Origin: Aspidiotus rigidus
Taxonomy: Eukaryota; Arthropoda; Insecta; Hemiptera; Diaspididae
Direction of reading: 5' to 3'
Assembly: GCA_035079385.1 (NCBI GenBank)
Contig: JAVHKY010000005.1
Coordinates: forward strand, 4,030,001-4,094,000
Length of the DNA stretch: 64,000 bases
Part shown: positions 33,878 to 44,815 of the stretch, in pieces
Numbering within the stretch: position 1 is the stretch's first letter
How the letters are laid out: the number at the start of each line of letters is the position of its first letter
Notes under the pieces: generated by a model
What the model was told of the DNA's origin: nothing
The model's database searches: none
What the model saw: only the letters and a program-made list of their open reading frames with translations
Position numbers and translations under genes: made by a program

Positions 33878-36689
33878 AAATTAATAAAATACTAATAGGA
33901 GATATAATAATTTATGAGACAATATTAATGACCGATGCTACTTCATAAAATGACTATACTACTGCGGTCATATCATGGTCTTACAACGTTTTGTTCACTG
34001 TTGGCCACCACTGGGATGTGCACGTTCTAAGAAGTGACCAAGAAATTGGTCCGTTACTTTACCTCACCAAAATTTAGGTCATTTCATATACAAAGTCTAA
34101 TTACGCTAAGTGGCTATCACTGAGAAAAAAAAAAAAAAAAAAAACAGTTCATGATAATTTTTTCAGTAGGAAGAAATTTTACAAAATCGTGATGTCAGTA
34201 TGTAAGATACGTTTTCGGGTCGTCAAACAAAACTTTTAATCAGCGTGAGTGAAAATACAACGTTCAGAGCCCAAAGGAGTCGTTGTCGCAGTCGCTGCTA
34301 CAAAGATTTAATAAGTCGTACAAATGCGCGCGGAATTATTTTCCATAAAAGTTAGAAAATCTAGATCGCATTCTCAGTTGGAATAACTGAAAGTTCTCCC
34401 ACACTCGCTCGGCGGCTTTTAAAAATTAAAAGAACGAAAAATAGTATAATAGATCATTAAAAAATGGATTAAACAAGCGGGTGGCCGGAATGTTACTTCT
34501 TTCCTCCGCAAAGTCGATAAAAGTTCACGCACGTTGGCCTCCTATAAACTTGTTTACCTGTCTTAATAACAGTATTATTATCATTTTTCTTTTTTTTTTA
34601 AATATAAATTACATAATGGAATTTTATAACGTCTGTCTAACGTATTTGGCCTTTCTCCAAGCGCATGTATGGGTTTTCGATTAAAACGTACTAAATTCTT
34701 GTGGAATCTGCGAACGCTCTGACACGTGTGAAGCGTACGACCGGTCCGCGGTGTGAATTTATAGGCATATTTTTGCCATACCTAATGCCTAGAAAGTATA
34801 ACGTAATCTTGACAGATGATAAACAGGATAATAATTGGCGGATTGCTCCCATACCGAAATTATAATATTATTTCCTCGATCTTTTCCGTATACAATAATT
34901 ATAAAATATATATATTATACTATTCTCGATGTTAATTTTTCAACGTTTCGAATCGATACCACAAATATTGTACGAGTATACTTCTTACAAGAACAAACCA
35001 GTTCTATATTTTATTCGAATTTCAAAATGAACTTTCGGAAATATTCTTGGGTACAGACGGGCCACGAGTGCATTTTATCTGAATAAACTGGTTCGTATTT
35101 CCACGTGACTTTTGAATAAGATTATAACTAATCTCGAGATAGATGTCAATATTTTCAGTTTTGAGCGGAATGAATAGGAAATGAAACATATACGATGGCT
35201 AACATATAGTCCAGCGAATGTTCTATGTCTAAAGATTTCATTTTACGAGATCCGAAGTAAAAACGAGGAAGTTATATCTCAGCTAAGAAGGAAAAATTAG
35301 TATTATTTACGGTACTAGGCATTCTAAACCGCGAATTCACGAATGAAGGTCGAGTATACCGCTTCCATTTTCAACATTTTAAAAAACTGAAAAAGGCTAG
35401 AGATTCATCAGCAATTTTGTCTTTTGAGGAATACACTTCTCCTAAATTTAAGTGGCAAACATAATCGAGCTACATGCTCTCGATCAAGTACTGCCTCCTT
35501 TACCCGGAAAATAATAGTCTTTAGATATTTTTTTGAATTTAGTTTTTTCTTCTTTTTGAGACCAGCTGCAACAATTTTTTTTTTTTTTTTCAGAGTACCC
35601 ATACCACGTAATGACGTAACCTAATTATTCTTCATCAAGTGTGTTAGGAAATGTGAAAAATTCTACTTTTACTAATTTCAATAACTTTCCACAAATTCAC
35701 AGATATACTAAGCTGGAAATCATCAAGTTTATCAGAATAATTGAATGAGTCATCTAAAAATGTACATGGCTGATACTAGGTCATACAATTGAATATCGTT
35801 AAAATTTACATTATCACACAGCGCCATCTAGCTGTAATACGAAATCATCGACAATGTCAGTGTCAGGCCCAGGGCAGACTGAATGCGGTATCCATTGCGA
35901 GGTGCAAGAGATTAGATTTAATTCTATTCACTTGTATTTTGTATCGCATCTCGCACGCACTCATTGGCTGTGTGCATTTGACTCGCACCTTGCAACCACT
36001 CCGTCTTTGGCCTCATTTTTATTGATCATAATTATTCATCAATTTCAATACACAAATAAAGACAATTTAATCTGATGACCTGTGAAATAATTTTTCTAGT
36101 TTTGTCATCCGTAATTTCTTAAAATTGTCGTTGTGTAAATATATTGGATTGTGTCTGTCAAAACTAGTTGACGTCACTTGTCACATATGCGTATAGACTC
36201 AGAGGCGACACAACATGCATAAATGAATACTTACGAGGGCTCGCGACTTTAGAACTCTTACAACATCATTGTTTACACGACAATCATATTTCTAAATAGT
36301 AAATCGAGAAACACCGACGTTATGACGCGTGGCTGCTTATGTACTCACGACTTGTACTTTTTATCTGCGAGTTTTAGTGCAACGCTACAAAAATAAAGTG
36401 GTCGTGAGAACGGCTTGCGCTTGTACTTACTAACTAGTCGATTTGGGATGTGCAGATTATATGCAACGGTAGTCTACAAGTGCTATTCATCACCCTTGTC
36501 CTTATCATTCATTCACCAATCATAAGAGCGCATTTGTTACCCTGTCCTCACCAATTACTCATTATATCACATTTTATGAACTTTGTTACATTGTTGAAGC
36601 ATTGTTGTTGTTGTTTGTACCCTCTGATTGGAATCCAGTCGCTTGATTCTATGAGAAACCAGAAATCACTTTGTCCGCTTTAGAAATTA
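33878..36689. other. intron DNA, nothing recognised
   Basis: AT-rich sequence with A- and T-runs at about 34124-34144 and 35573-35590. No element ends or coding homology are recognised. Confidence 0.4.
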
Positions 36690-37336
36690 GGCCACGAGTT
36701 TCCTTTTTTGAAACGCGTTTCGAAAATACTCATCCAACCGCAATTACCATCATTCCCATGGTACAAACAATTCAATAATTTTCAACCCTCCTACATAATA
36801 AAACTAAGTCGCCTTCGTTTTGGTCACAACCGACTTCCTTACCATCTAAAAAGAATAATTGTTACGGATTCTGATCTATGTCCTTTCCATATAGATTCGC
36901 CTACTCGAGCAGACGCAAATCATATTTTCTTTGAATGTTCAGAACTAAAAACCTTTAGAAAGACATTATATTCCGAAATTTTAAAATTACGAATTCCCAC
37001 ACCCCTGAGAGCTATAGACCTTCTTTCTACTGATAACGACGATATCTTTCCTCACATTAAAAAATTCTTGTCACAATTGCCTGAACATATATCAATCTAA
37101 ATCTACAACGAGGTAAGGCCTAGAAGCCATCCTCTATTCCAACCTTTTTTTTTTTTTTTTTTTTTTACCATTATTTTAATTTTAATTTTCCATTGCAAAT
37201 TATTATTATTATTTTTAATACTTAATTTTCTCTTTATTACTGTCTTTAGTTTGATAATTTTGTCCTTCTTTTTTTTTTTTTTTTTTTATGATGTGTAGCA
37301 ATAAATATGGTTGGATTGTAAAAAAAAAAAAAAAAG
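36690..37336 (+). mobile_element. 5'-truncated Jockey/CR1-like LINE 3' end with poly(A)
   Basis: The frame 36708-37100 encodes the end of a LINE ORF2: SYIIKLSRLRFGHNRLPYHL, then LCPFHIDSPTRADANHIFFE with CSEL, the zinc-knuckle-like Cx-H-C region downstream of RNase H, ending in a stop at 37098-37100. A 3' UTR with two long T-runs follows, then ATAAATATGG and a terminal run of 16 A. The frame is open throughout, so this is among the younger LINE pieces here. TTAGAAAT occurs on both sides (36676-36685 region and after the A-run), too short to call a target duplication. Confidence 0.75.
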
Positions 37337-37717
37337 TTGTTAGAAATAAACCATTGAAGGAAGATATTTCCAAATATTTGTGAGTAGAATGTATAAATCT
37401 GCGCTGACAACGGTTTCCGTTATAAGTACACGCGATTTTGCAAATATTCTCTATTGAAATTTCACTTTAGATGTTCTTTTTCTTCTATATTTCTCCTTTT
37501 TTCTGTTTTGCTTCTTTCCTTTTACATGGATATGTTTTTCTTGCGGAGGAGAGTACCTGGCAAAAGTTTTTTTCACATAAAATATGTGACATTGGTGATT
37601 ACGTCACAGAAGTGTATAGGCTTCAAGGTTAGGGATGATAACGGTACTAAGGTTAAGGATAAGAATGTTGGTACAACTGTAATGTTCGTTATGTGAGCTT
37701 GACTAATCATCTGTTAA

Positions 37718-38195
37718 CAGGGAACCTATTCTATAGGGGACTTTTTGAGAAATTTGCCGTGCGCCGCGCCGTCCGCCGTCCAGCAAAAAACTTGGAAAAA
37801 TTTCGACTCTCGAGCCATATATCATAGGAGAGGGATTTAGAAAAATTTCGACTCCCGAGCTACATATGATAGGAGGGGGACTTGGAAAACGTTTCGACTA
37901 TCGAGCCTTATATAATAGAAGAGGGACTCGAAAAACTTTCGACTCTCGAGTTATATATGATAGGAATTTTTGTAAGTCCCCCTTCTACATATCATCTATA
38001 GCTCGAGAGTCAAAATTTTTCCAAGTCCCCCTCCTATCATATATAGCTCGAGATTCCTGAACAATTTGAACTCTCAAACTAATTATACTAGGCTCATAGT
38101 AGGTCTAGGCCTTCTTTATACTAGCTTTATCTCGGTCTAGGCGTCCTTGAATGCGTTCCTCGTTTAACTTCGTTAAGGAAGCCGTCGTTTTTTTT
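37718..38195 (+). mobile_element. family X element, copy 3
   Basis: Starts after TTAA (37714-37717) with CAGGGAACCTATTCTATAGG. A GC-rich CCGTGCGCCGCGCCGTCCGC block follows, then about six copies of the ~45-bp CTCGAGCTATATATGATAGG unit in both orientations. It ends with CGTTCCTCGTTTAACTTCGT and TAAGGAAGCCGTCG, before a T-run. This copy best shows the family's layout: GC-rich head, tandem body, conserved tail. Confidence 0.65.
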
Positions 38196-38204
38196 TAATC
38201 CACA

Positions 38205-38430
38205 TCAGTAATGATGTAATGGGTTGATGACGTCACCAAGGTTGGCGTTGAGGACGTCACAGAGTGATCAAGTCACAACCATGTCTTGAAATTGGTGTTG
38301 ATTAAGGTTGGGGGTAATGACCTCACAAGTTGATGACGTCACAAGATGTATATGACGTCACTGAGGTTGGGGGTCATCGTGTAATGGGTTAATGACTTCA
38401 TGAAGGTTGAGACTGAAAATGTCACAAGTT
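38205..38430. repeat. TGACGTCA-containing tandem array
   Basis: About six to eight degenerate units of TGATGACGTCAC plus AAGGTTGGGGGT. The palindrome TGACGTCA occurs complete at several positions and in decayed form at others. A further unit lies just past the poly(A)-ended insertion at 40796-40850, suggesting the array was split by it. TGACGTCA equals the CREB/ATF site, but a regulatory role here is unproven. Confidence 0.55.
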
Positions 38431-38689
38431 GATGTCTCTAATCGAAGGAACACAAAGAGTTTTACAAGAGCCACCGCTAGATGATGCGGAAAGAAAAAAA
38501 ATAATAATAATAGGCGACATAGTCCAGAGGTTGAATGAGCAAAGCAATCAGGGTAATCTCATTTTTGAAATATTTCCTTTTTCAAAAGCCAATAGGCAAA
38601 ATTCACTTTTCAATAAAATTTCAAAACATGCGATGTGAGGATTCGCCAGTGGTGAATGTGTGATTCTTTCTATTTGCAAAATTCAAATA

Positions 38690-40794
38690 GACCATAGGGT
38701 GATGACCCCCTCCGGGGGGGCATACTGGCGGTGACACAATCGTGTCCTGGAACTGGTGTGTCTTCAAGTCTTGCCACTGCCTTGACGTTGGCGAGGGGGT
38801 TTACGACTGGGAGAGTTAGCTATTGCTATTGACGGCACGCGGTGGAAGTTGAAAAGCGGAGAGGCAAATAGTCGCTGTCACTCTCCAATACAGTCAACTA
38901 AAAGTGGTACAGGTGACATTCCCCCCTCGAAGGGAGCTAATCAGGGTCCTCCCCGCTGCCACGTGCGAAGCAAGGATCAACTAACGCATCCTTATGTCTA
39001 GCTGCTACCATACCTGTATGGTGAAAGGAGTCACTCCCTTGGGAATGACGAAGCAGCAGGCTCGCACAGACTTCTCTCCATGTACGTCACCCTCACTTTT
39101 TAGCATTACTGATCACCATTCTATCCTATCGTTCTTCTCTTTTCGATTACGCTAAGTTAGGCACACCTTTCCTATCTCTCTCCCTCTTCTATCTTCAAGG
39201 CTGTCACTTAAGACAGGGTAGCTGCACCTACAGCAGGGGGTACTGCGTCGGGATTCCTACCGATTTCTTTGACCCATCTTCTCTGTTTTCATCTAGCTCT
39301 CTTGCATGGGTAAACCACCCCTCGCGGTACAGCTAGCCACTGGGGTTACGTACTGCCTGTGCCTCATGTCCACTGAAGGTTACCGCACGCCTTCACGTCC
39401 AACGGGTTCCCCTGCCTTGCACTTCCCGATACGGATATGTGGCGCAGCCTTCACGTCCTGGTCCGCAAGCTGCACACACACGCGAGTCGCTTGAACCTAG
39501 CCTAACTTCACACCCACATCTGACTAACGTTAGATCTTCCAAACTCCCTCTCCACTACAACTGTCCTGGGACAAGTAGAGGATCTCCGGACATCGCACCA
39601 ACTAATCCACACCTCTTCTTTTGAAGATGAATGCCGAAATGCGACGGGAAGACCCTGTTCAGGTGATCCCAGACCATGGAAGCAACCCTTCTCGACTACC
39701 CACTTAAGCGGAAGTAGGGTGGCCTCCGGAATACCATTCCTATTCCCACTAAACCACACCTTTCTCTCAGCTACCAGCTGAAGGAAGATCCTAAACACCA
39801 CATCTGTCCTTTCAAGACAGGTGCAGAAGTGCAATGGGGAGACCCATCTGCGGGCGACCCTTGACCACGGAAGCAAACCCCTCTTCTTTCTCTACCACCC
39901 ATTCAAGGGATGAGTAGACGGCTGGGAACATCATCCCCAATTTAGTAATAATAGTAGTATTATCATTATTGCAGTTATTATAATTATTATTACTTTATTT
40001 ACGTTTAGGCCTTTACCCTTATCCTCTCAATTTATTTTCTCAGTCCTCAGCTAACCAGCTGATGATATCTAAACTACACCTTTTTCACCTCGAAGATGAC
40101 GCTGAAGTGCGACGGGAACTGCCCCTGACCACGGAAACATCCCCTCTCTACTCCTTTTCAGGGACATAGACAAGTAGAGAGCCTCGGAACATTGTTTCCC
40201 ACTAAACCACTCCTCCCTAATAGGGAATGCCGAAGTGCGATGGGGGGGAGGACCCGTCCAGTGCAAAAGTCAACGCGGCAGTCTCTGCGGGCGCCCCCCT
40301 GACTATGGAAGCAACAACCACATAAGCCACTCAAGACATTCGCCGTCGTATGCTAGTGCACTGCACGTCTGCCAACGCGATGCGGTTATCTGCAATGCAG
40401 GCCTTCACGTCCAATTTTTTGGGGAAATTGGGTTACATACTGCCCTGCTCATCACCTCCTTAAGCCGGCAAACACGCGCTGCTTACGGAATGCCAGCGCA
40501 CTGCACATTTTGCCATTGCACTGCTAACTTATTTATTGACAACATAGGCTTTCGCATCCAATTAGGCTCTCCACTGAATGGGTTACGTACCGTCCCATAG
40601 ATTGTCCCTTATTTATTGACACTAGCAGGCTTTCACGTCCAACCAGGTATTTGATGCTCTGCCTGGTCGGGTTACGTACTGACTCACCTCTGTCCCCCTA
40701 TAGGCCGGCAAAATACGCACTGTCTTCACGTCTTGGTCAACTACCAACTCGCCTCAAGCGAGGAACCCCCCCATGCAAAAAAAAAAAAAAAAAG
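38690..40794 (+). mobile_element. GC-rich noncoding insertion ending in poly(A)
   Basis: About 2.1 kb, far richer in G+C than the intron around it, ending in a run of 17 A after CCCCCATGC. It has no ORF of note. It contains two sets of degenerate repeats: GAATGCCGAAGTGCGACGGG-like units at about 39628, 39820, 40088 and 40210, and GCCTTCACGTCCAA plus GGGTTACGTACTG units at about 39340-39460 and 40400-40740. Poly(A) suggests copying from RNA, for example the 5' or 3' part of an unrecognised LINE. No flanking duplication was identified. Confidence 0.45.
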
Positions 40795-41191
40795 GTTAGG
40801 GGTGATGAAGTCGTGGGTTCATGATGTCACAAAAGTATAAATATTTTAAGGTTGGAGAGCTCGTCACGGCTTATTTAGATAATAGAAATTGAAAGTTCTG
40901 CTATAATAATTATCAACATGAAATTCTGTAGAATGAATGATAATGAAGAGCAAGCGAGACGCGTCCATGATCTTTTGTTTTTTCAAAGAGGAGAAATTTA
41001 AAAAAAAAAGCTTCGAGCCTTCAAGTTTGTTATTTTCAAGGTTTACTAAGTTTCAAGTTAGAGAAAATTTGTAATGTATTCGCAAAATTTTCAAGAAGTC
41101 GATTAGATACTCGTATCAAATTCATTAATGATAAAAAAAAGAGACTGAATAGTCAAATAATTATGAAAAGTTATATCAAATTTATTTTAAC

Positions 41192-41407
41192 AGAAAACAC
41201 CTGTTTTATCGGGGGATTTTTCGGAAGAAAAACGTCCGCCGTCCGACCGGCCGGCAAAGCTTGGAGCTCGAAAATTTTCCAAGTTCCTCTCCTAGCTTGG
41301 AGGTGGGACCTGTGACGTCACAATTTGATGACATCATACAGGTCAGCCTTGTAACGTTACAATCTACATTTTTCAGATCCCACGTGTTCCATACAACAGG
41401 TTCCCTG
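41192..41407. mobile_element. family X element, copy 4 (short)
   Basis: A 216-bp copy with both ends: left CAGAAAACACCTGTTTTATC after TTAA (41188-41191), right a CAACAGGTTCCCTG tip. It keeps the GTCCGCCGTCCGACCGGCCG head and a TGTGACGTCACA palindrome, but has lost most of the ~45-bp units. Confidence 0.6.
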
Positions 41408-43416
41408 CCACCCCCCGTTCAACACCGTTAAAGAACCCGCGAGTTTTTCACGCTCTTCTACTTTCATCTTTTCGAGGAAAGGAGACGAAAAAGAGGCATT
41501 TCTCACACAAAAATATTTTGGACGAATACGGAAATTTTTCGTACGGACACGTTCTGAATTTAAATTTAAAAGGCGTAAACGATAAAAAGGTAACACCTTT
41601 CCTTGGCCGAATCATTTATGAAAATTCTTAATGTCAGTTTAGGAGCAGACGCGGAATTGACGGCACCAGTGTAAACAGGATGAAAGAATAAAACGCATCG
41701 AAATTTTTTTCCGAGTAAATGATTTACTGCTTGAGATCAATGGTGAAGATGAAAAGTTATTAAATCATCTTTTAACACGAATAGGGTCATGAGCCATCAT
41801 TTATAGTCAAACGATCACAACTGTCACGATTTTGAGAAATGAATAACAATATTTCCCCCGTCATATTAGCGCAAGAGAGAGATTGACTTTGACAATAAGA
41901 ACAAGTTTCTTCCCCCTCTTATTATTATTTTTTTCTTTTTCTTCTCTCCTTTTACCAAGATCAACATATTATGCATTACTCCGTGAAATTAAGTTTCAAT
42001 GCGCTAATCAAGGAGGTATATAATACCGATAATTTATAGACTTTCAATGTGATAATAATAGACTACAATTATTTAATTTCAAAGAAGTATTACCAACTCG
42101 AATAAGGAAACCAAGTACGAGTATCGTCCAGCAAGTTACCAAGTTGGAAACTGTCGTTAGACATTGAATAATACGGCTGTAACCGTTCGATTGTTCCATG
42201 ACAACTTTGTTTACCGGAAGACTATTTATTCACTCTATTATTTCATTGATGGCATTTGTAAAAGAATAAAATTTTTATGAAGTAGAAAGTTTAAGAGAGA
42301 AGACGAAAAAATTTTCCTTATTGAGCAATTCTTCTCTTCAATTTACTCGTATATTCACAAATGAATGGGCGGTATACCACAATAAAAAAAAAAACTAGTT
42401 ACTTTATTGTCCATGGCAAGCTCTTATTGATCAAAACGAACAATCTCCCATACATTGAAAAACAATAATGAGTATCACAACAACGAGTAAAGTCCCGTAC
42501 GTTGTACTGCCTTCCTACACTATACCTCCAGAAAAAGCCATTAAAAGAAGGAAGATTTTGGAGAAAAACTGAAGCATCGATGAATTTTTGTTGGGAAAAA
42601 AAAAAGAAATCAAAATTAGATATTGCGTTCAAAGCAACTGGTTTTCATTCTCGATTAAATTTCATTGGTAAAATAGAAAATAACACTTACGGATGAAGAT
42701 TGAGCCTAAAATTCAGGAATGAATGTTTCAGGCGCCGTTCGACGCATTGATGAGGAACAAATCTAAGTTATTAATGAAGCAAGACCGGTATATCAAATTG
42801 TTTTTCCATCGAAAATATCGAATGCATCGTACTTAATTCTTCTTTGGGATAATAATTTATGAATGTATCAGAAAAAGTCCCAAGTCTGCATTCTTGTGCA
42901 AGGTAGTGCTGCATTATGAACTATTTTAATTGACAGCAACTACAAAAACGTCCTTACGACAACGTATATAATTTTTTGCATTTTCGGGGATGACGTTCTG
43001 AGAAGAAAATCAATAAAAATTTTGACCTACTTTCGGGACTCCAGAAGATTCCGACCACCGTATTATGTACGTATATAGGTCGGGTGGGGATTTGAAAATT
43101 CCTACCATCGAGTGAAGTGTGATTCAGAATCGATTCATACTCATTCCCATCGACTATCGCATCCCCATAAAACAAATTCCTTGCTGAAAGAGAACTTGTG
43201 AACTGCGAGTTTTTTAGTTTGTTGCAATCGTGTACCAAGATAGATTCAGCATACGAAAATTTCCTGCGTTCCGTTTTCTCTGTATCTTCTGAAAAGATAT
43301 ATATATATTTTTTTTTTTTCAGAATAAATTCGAGTAAAAGATTTACAAATATTTCTCGCTCCCATCACTAACTTTATTTTTTCATTCATAAGATGTTATT
43401 CTGAGTTTTGTTAACA
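41408..43416. other. intron DNA, nothing recognised
   Basis: AT-rich sequence with no element boundaries or coding homology seen. Confidence 0.4.
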
Positions 43417-43418
43417 TA

Positions 43419-43868
43419 CAGTGGAAACTCTATATAACGAATCTGAAGGGACCACAAAAAAAATTCGTTATATAGAAAATTCGTTAAAAAGAAATTCATT
43501 TTTTTGTCTTATTTTTGCGAAGTTCCACATTTTGAATGATAAAAATTTTCAAATTTCACCTGAAAGTTGACATTGTTAGAAGGAAATGTTGAAACATTCG
43601 TCAAAATTCAAATTTTCTGGAGAAAATATTCAAATGTTTACCAAAGAATCAGAATTTTCAGAAAAAAGTTTGAATTCAGGCCACGAAATCGACATTTTTT
43701 TGGAAAAAATGACAAGATTTCTGTAGAAAATTCGTTATATAGAGTGAATTGTTCGTTATAAAGAGATTTTTTAACATGTAAAATTCATTGAAGGGGGAGG
43801 GACCGAGGAAAAATTCGTAATATAGAGGAATTCGTTATACAGGGGTTCGTTATATAGAGTTTCCACTG
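43419..43868. mobile_element. pogo/Tigger-like MITE flanked by TA
   Basis: The left tip CAGTGGAAACTCTATATAAC follows TA (43417-43418) and the right tip GTTATATAGAGTTTCCACTG precedes TA (43869-43870): a 20-bp perfect terminal inverted repeat. Subterminal AAATTCGTTATATAGA motifs recur in both halves (about 43461, 43731, 43810, 43830). Tips of the form CAGT..AACCTCTATATAACG with TA duplications are typical of pogo/Tigger elements. It is 450 bp and noncoding. Confidence 0.85.
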
Positions 43869-43984
43869 TAGTTTAATGACTATTATCAAGATTTTAATAA
43901 TAATTAATTTTATAATACTGTTATTAGCGTTACAATTTCCGTGCCGTAGAAACACTAAAAAATGCAATAAAAATCTAAAACTAT

Positions 43985-44425
43985 AGTGATATATAAATTA
44001 CCAAAAGCGACCAGAATTGCTCACAAAACGATGAATACGCGGTATGAAACGACCGAAACACAATCAAAATAGACAATGAGCGGCTAAAATCGGATAAGAA
44101 AGGACAGAAAATTACCAAAATTGAGAGAAAACAACAGGTAAATTATGTAAAGTAATCAAAACTAACAAAAAACTATCAGGAGACGACCAAAATTGACTAA
44201 AATCAAGCAAAAACATTCAAAATTGACCGAAAAATAATGAAAAATTACCAAAGACGGCCAAAACACAACAAAAATTGATCATAAATTTCAGTATGGACTA
44301 ACAAACGACCAAAATTGAAGCTACCAAAAATGTTCAAAATAAACCTCAAATGACCGAAATCGATCATAAAATGACCAAAGATGATCACAACAATTACCAC
44401 AAGCGAACAAAACAAAAATATTCAA
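43985..44425 (-). repeat. family Y repeat, copy 2, distal part
   Basis: The reverse complement aligns with 29310-29720, sharing AACATTTTTGGT, TTTTGTTGTGTTTTGGCCGT, CTTTGGTCATTTT and GATTTTAGTCAATTTTGG blocks. The repeat is interrupted at about 44426 and resumes at 44740. Confidence 0.6.
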
Positions 44426-44718
44426 AACTTACTTTATTTATGACGAATGAAAAAATCATTAAAAAATGATTTTGAAAGAGTTAATTTACATAATAAATTA
44501 ACACTTCTATCATATATGGTAAATAAGATATGGCTCGAGAGTCGAAATTTTTTCAAGTCCCCCTCCTATAATATATAGCTCGAGAGTCGAAATTTTTCTA
44601 AGTCCCCCTCCTATCATATATAGCTCGAGAGTCGAAATTTTTCCAAGTTTTCCGCTGGACGGCGGACACCGGACACCGGCAAATTTCTCAAAAAGCTCCC
44701 CATAAAACAGGTTCCCTG
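44426..44718 (-). mobile_element. family X element, copy 5, inserted in family Y
   Basis: The minus strand begins CAGGGAACCTGTTTTATGGG directly after TTAA (44719-44722), then the GTCCGGTGTCCGCCGTCC-type head and three regular ~45-bp units (ATTTCGACTCTCGAGC, then TATATATGATAGGAGGG). The far end, about 44426-44500, is AT-rich and its boundary uncertain. Family Y sequence lies on both sides. Confidence 0.6.
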
Positions 44719-44739
44719 TTAAAAATCAACAACCAGAGT

Positions 44740-44815
44740 AGGGCCTAATTTAACCAGAGAACGACTAGGCACGCTTGAAGATGTTGAAAATTGATCAAAT
44801 ACCAAGGCCGGATGA
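44740..44815 (-). repeat. family Y repeat, copy 2, proximal part
   Basis: Contains GGGCCTAATTTAACCAGAGA and TGTTGAAAATTGATCAAATA, the reverse complement of the start of copy 1 at 29240-29305. It continues the copy interrupted by the family X insertion. Confidence 0.6.
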
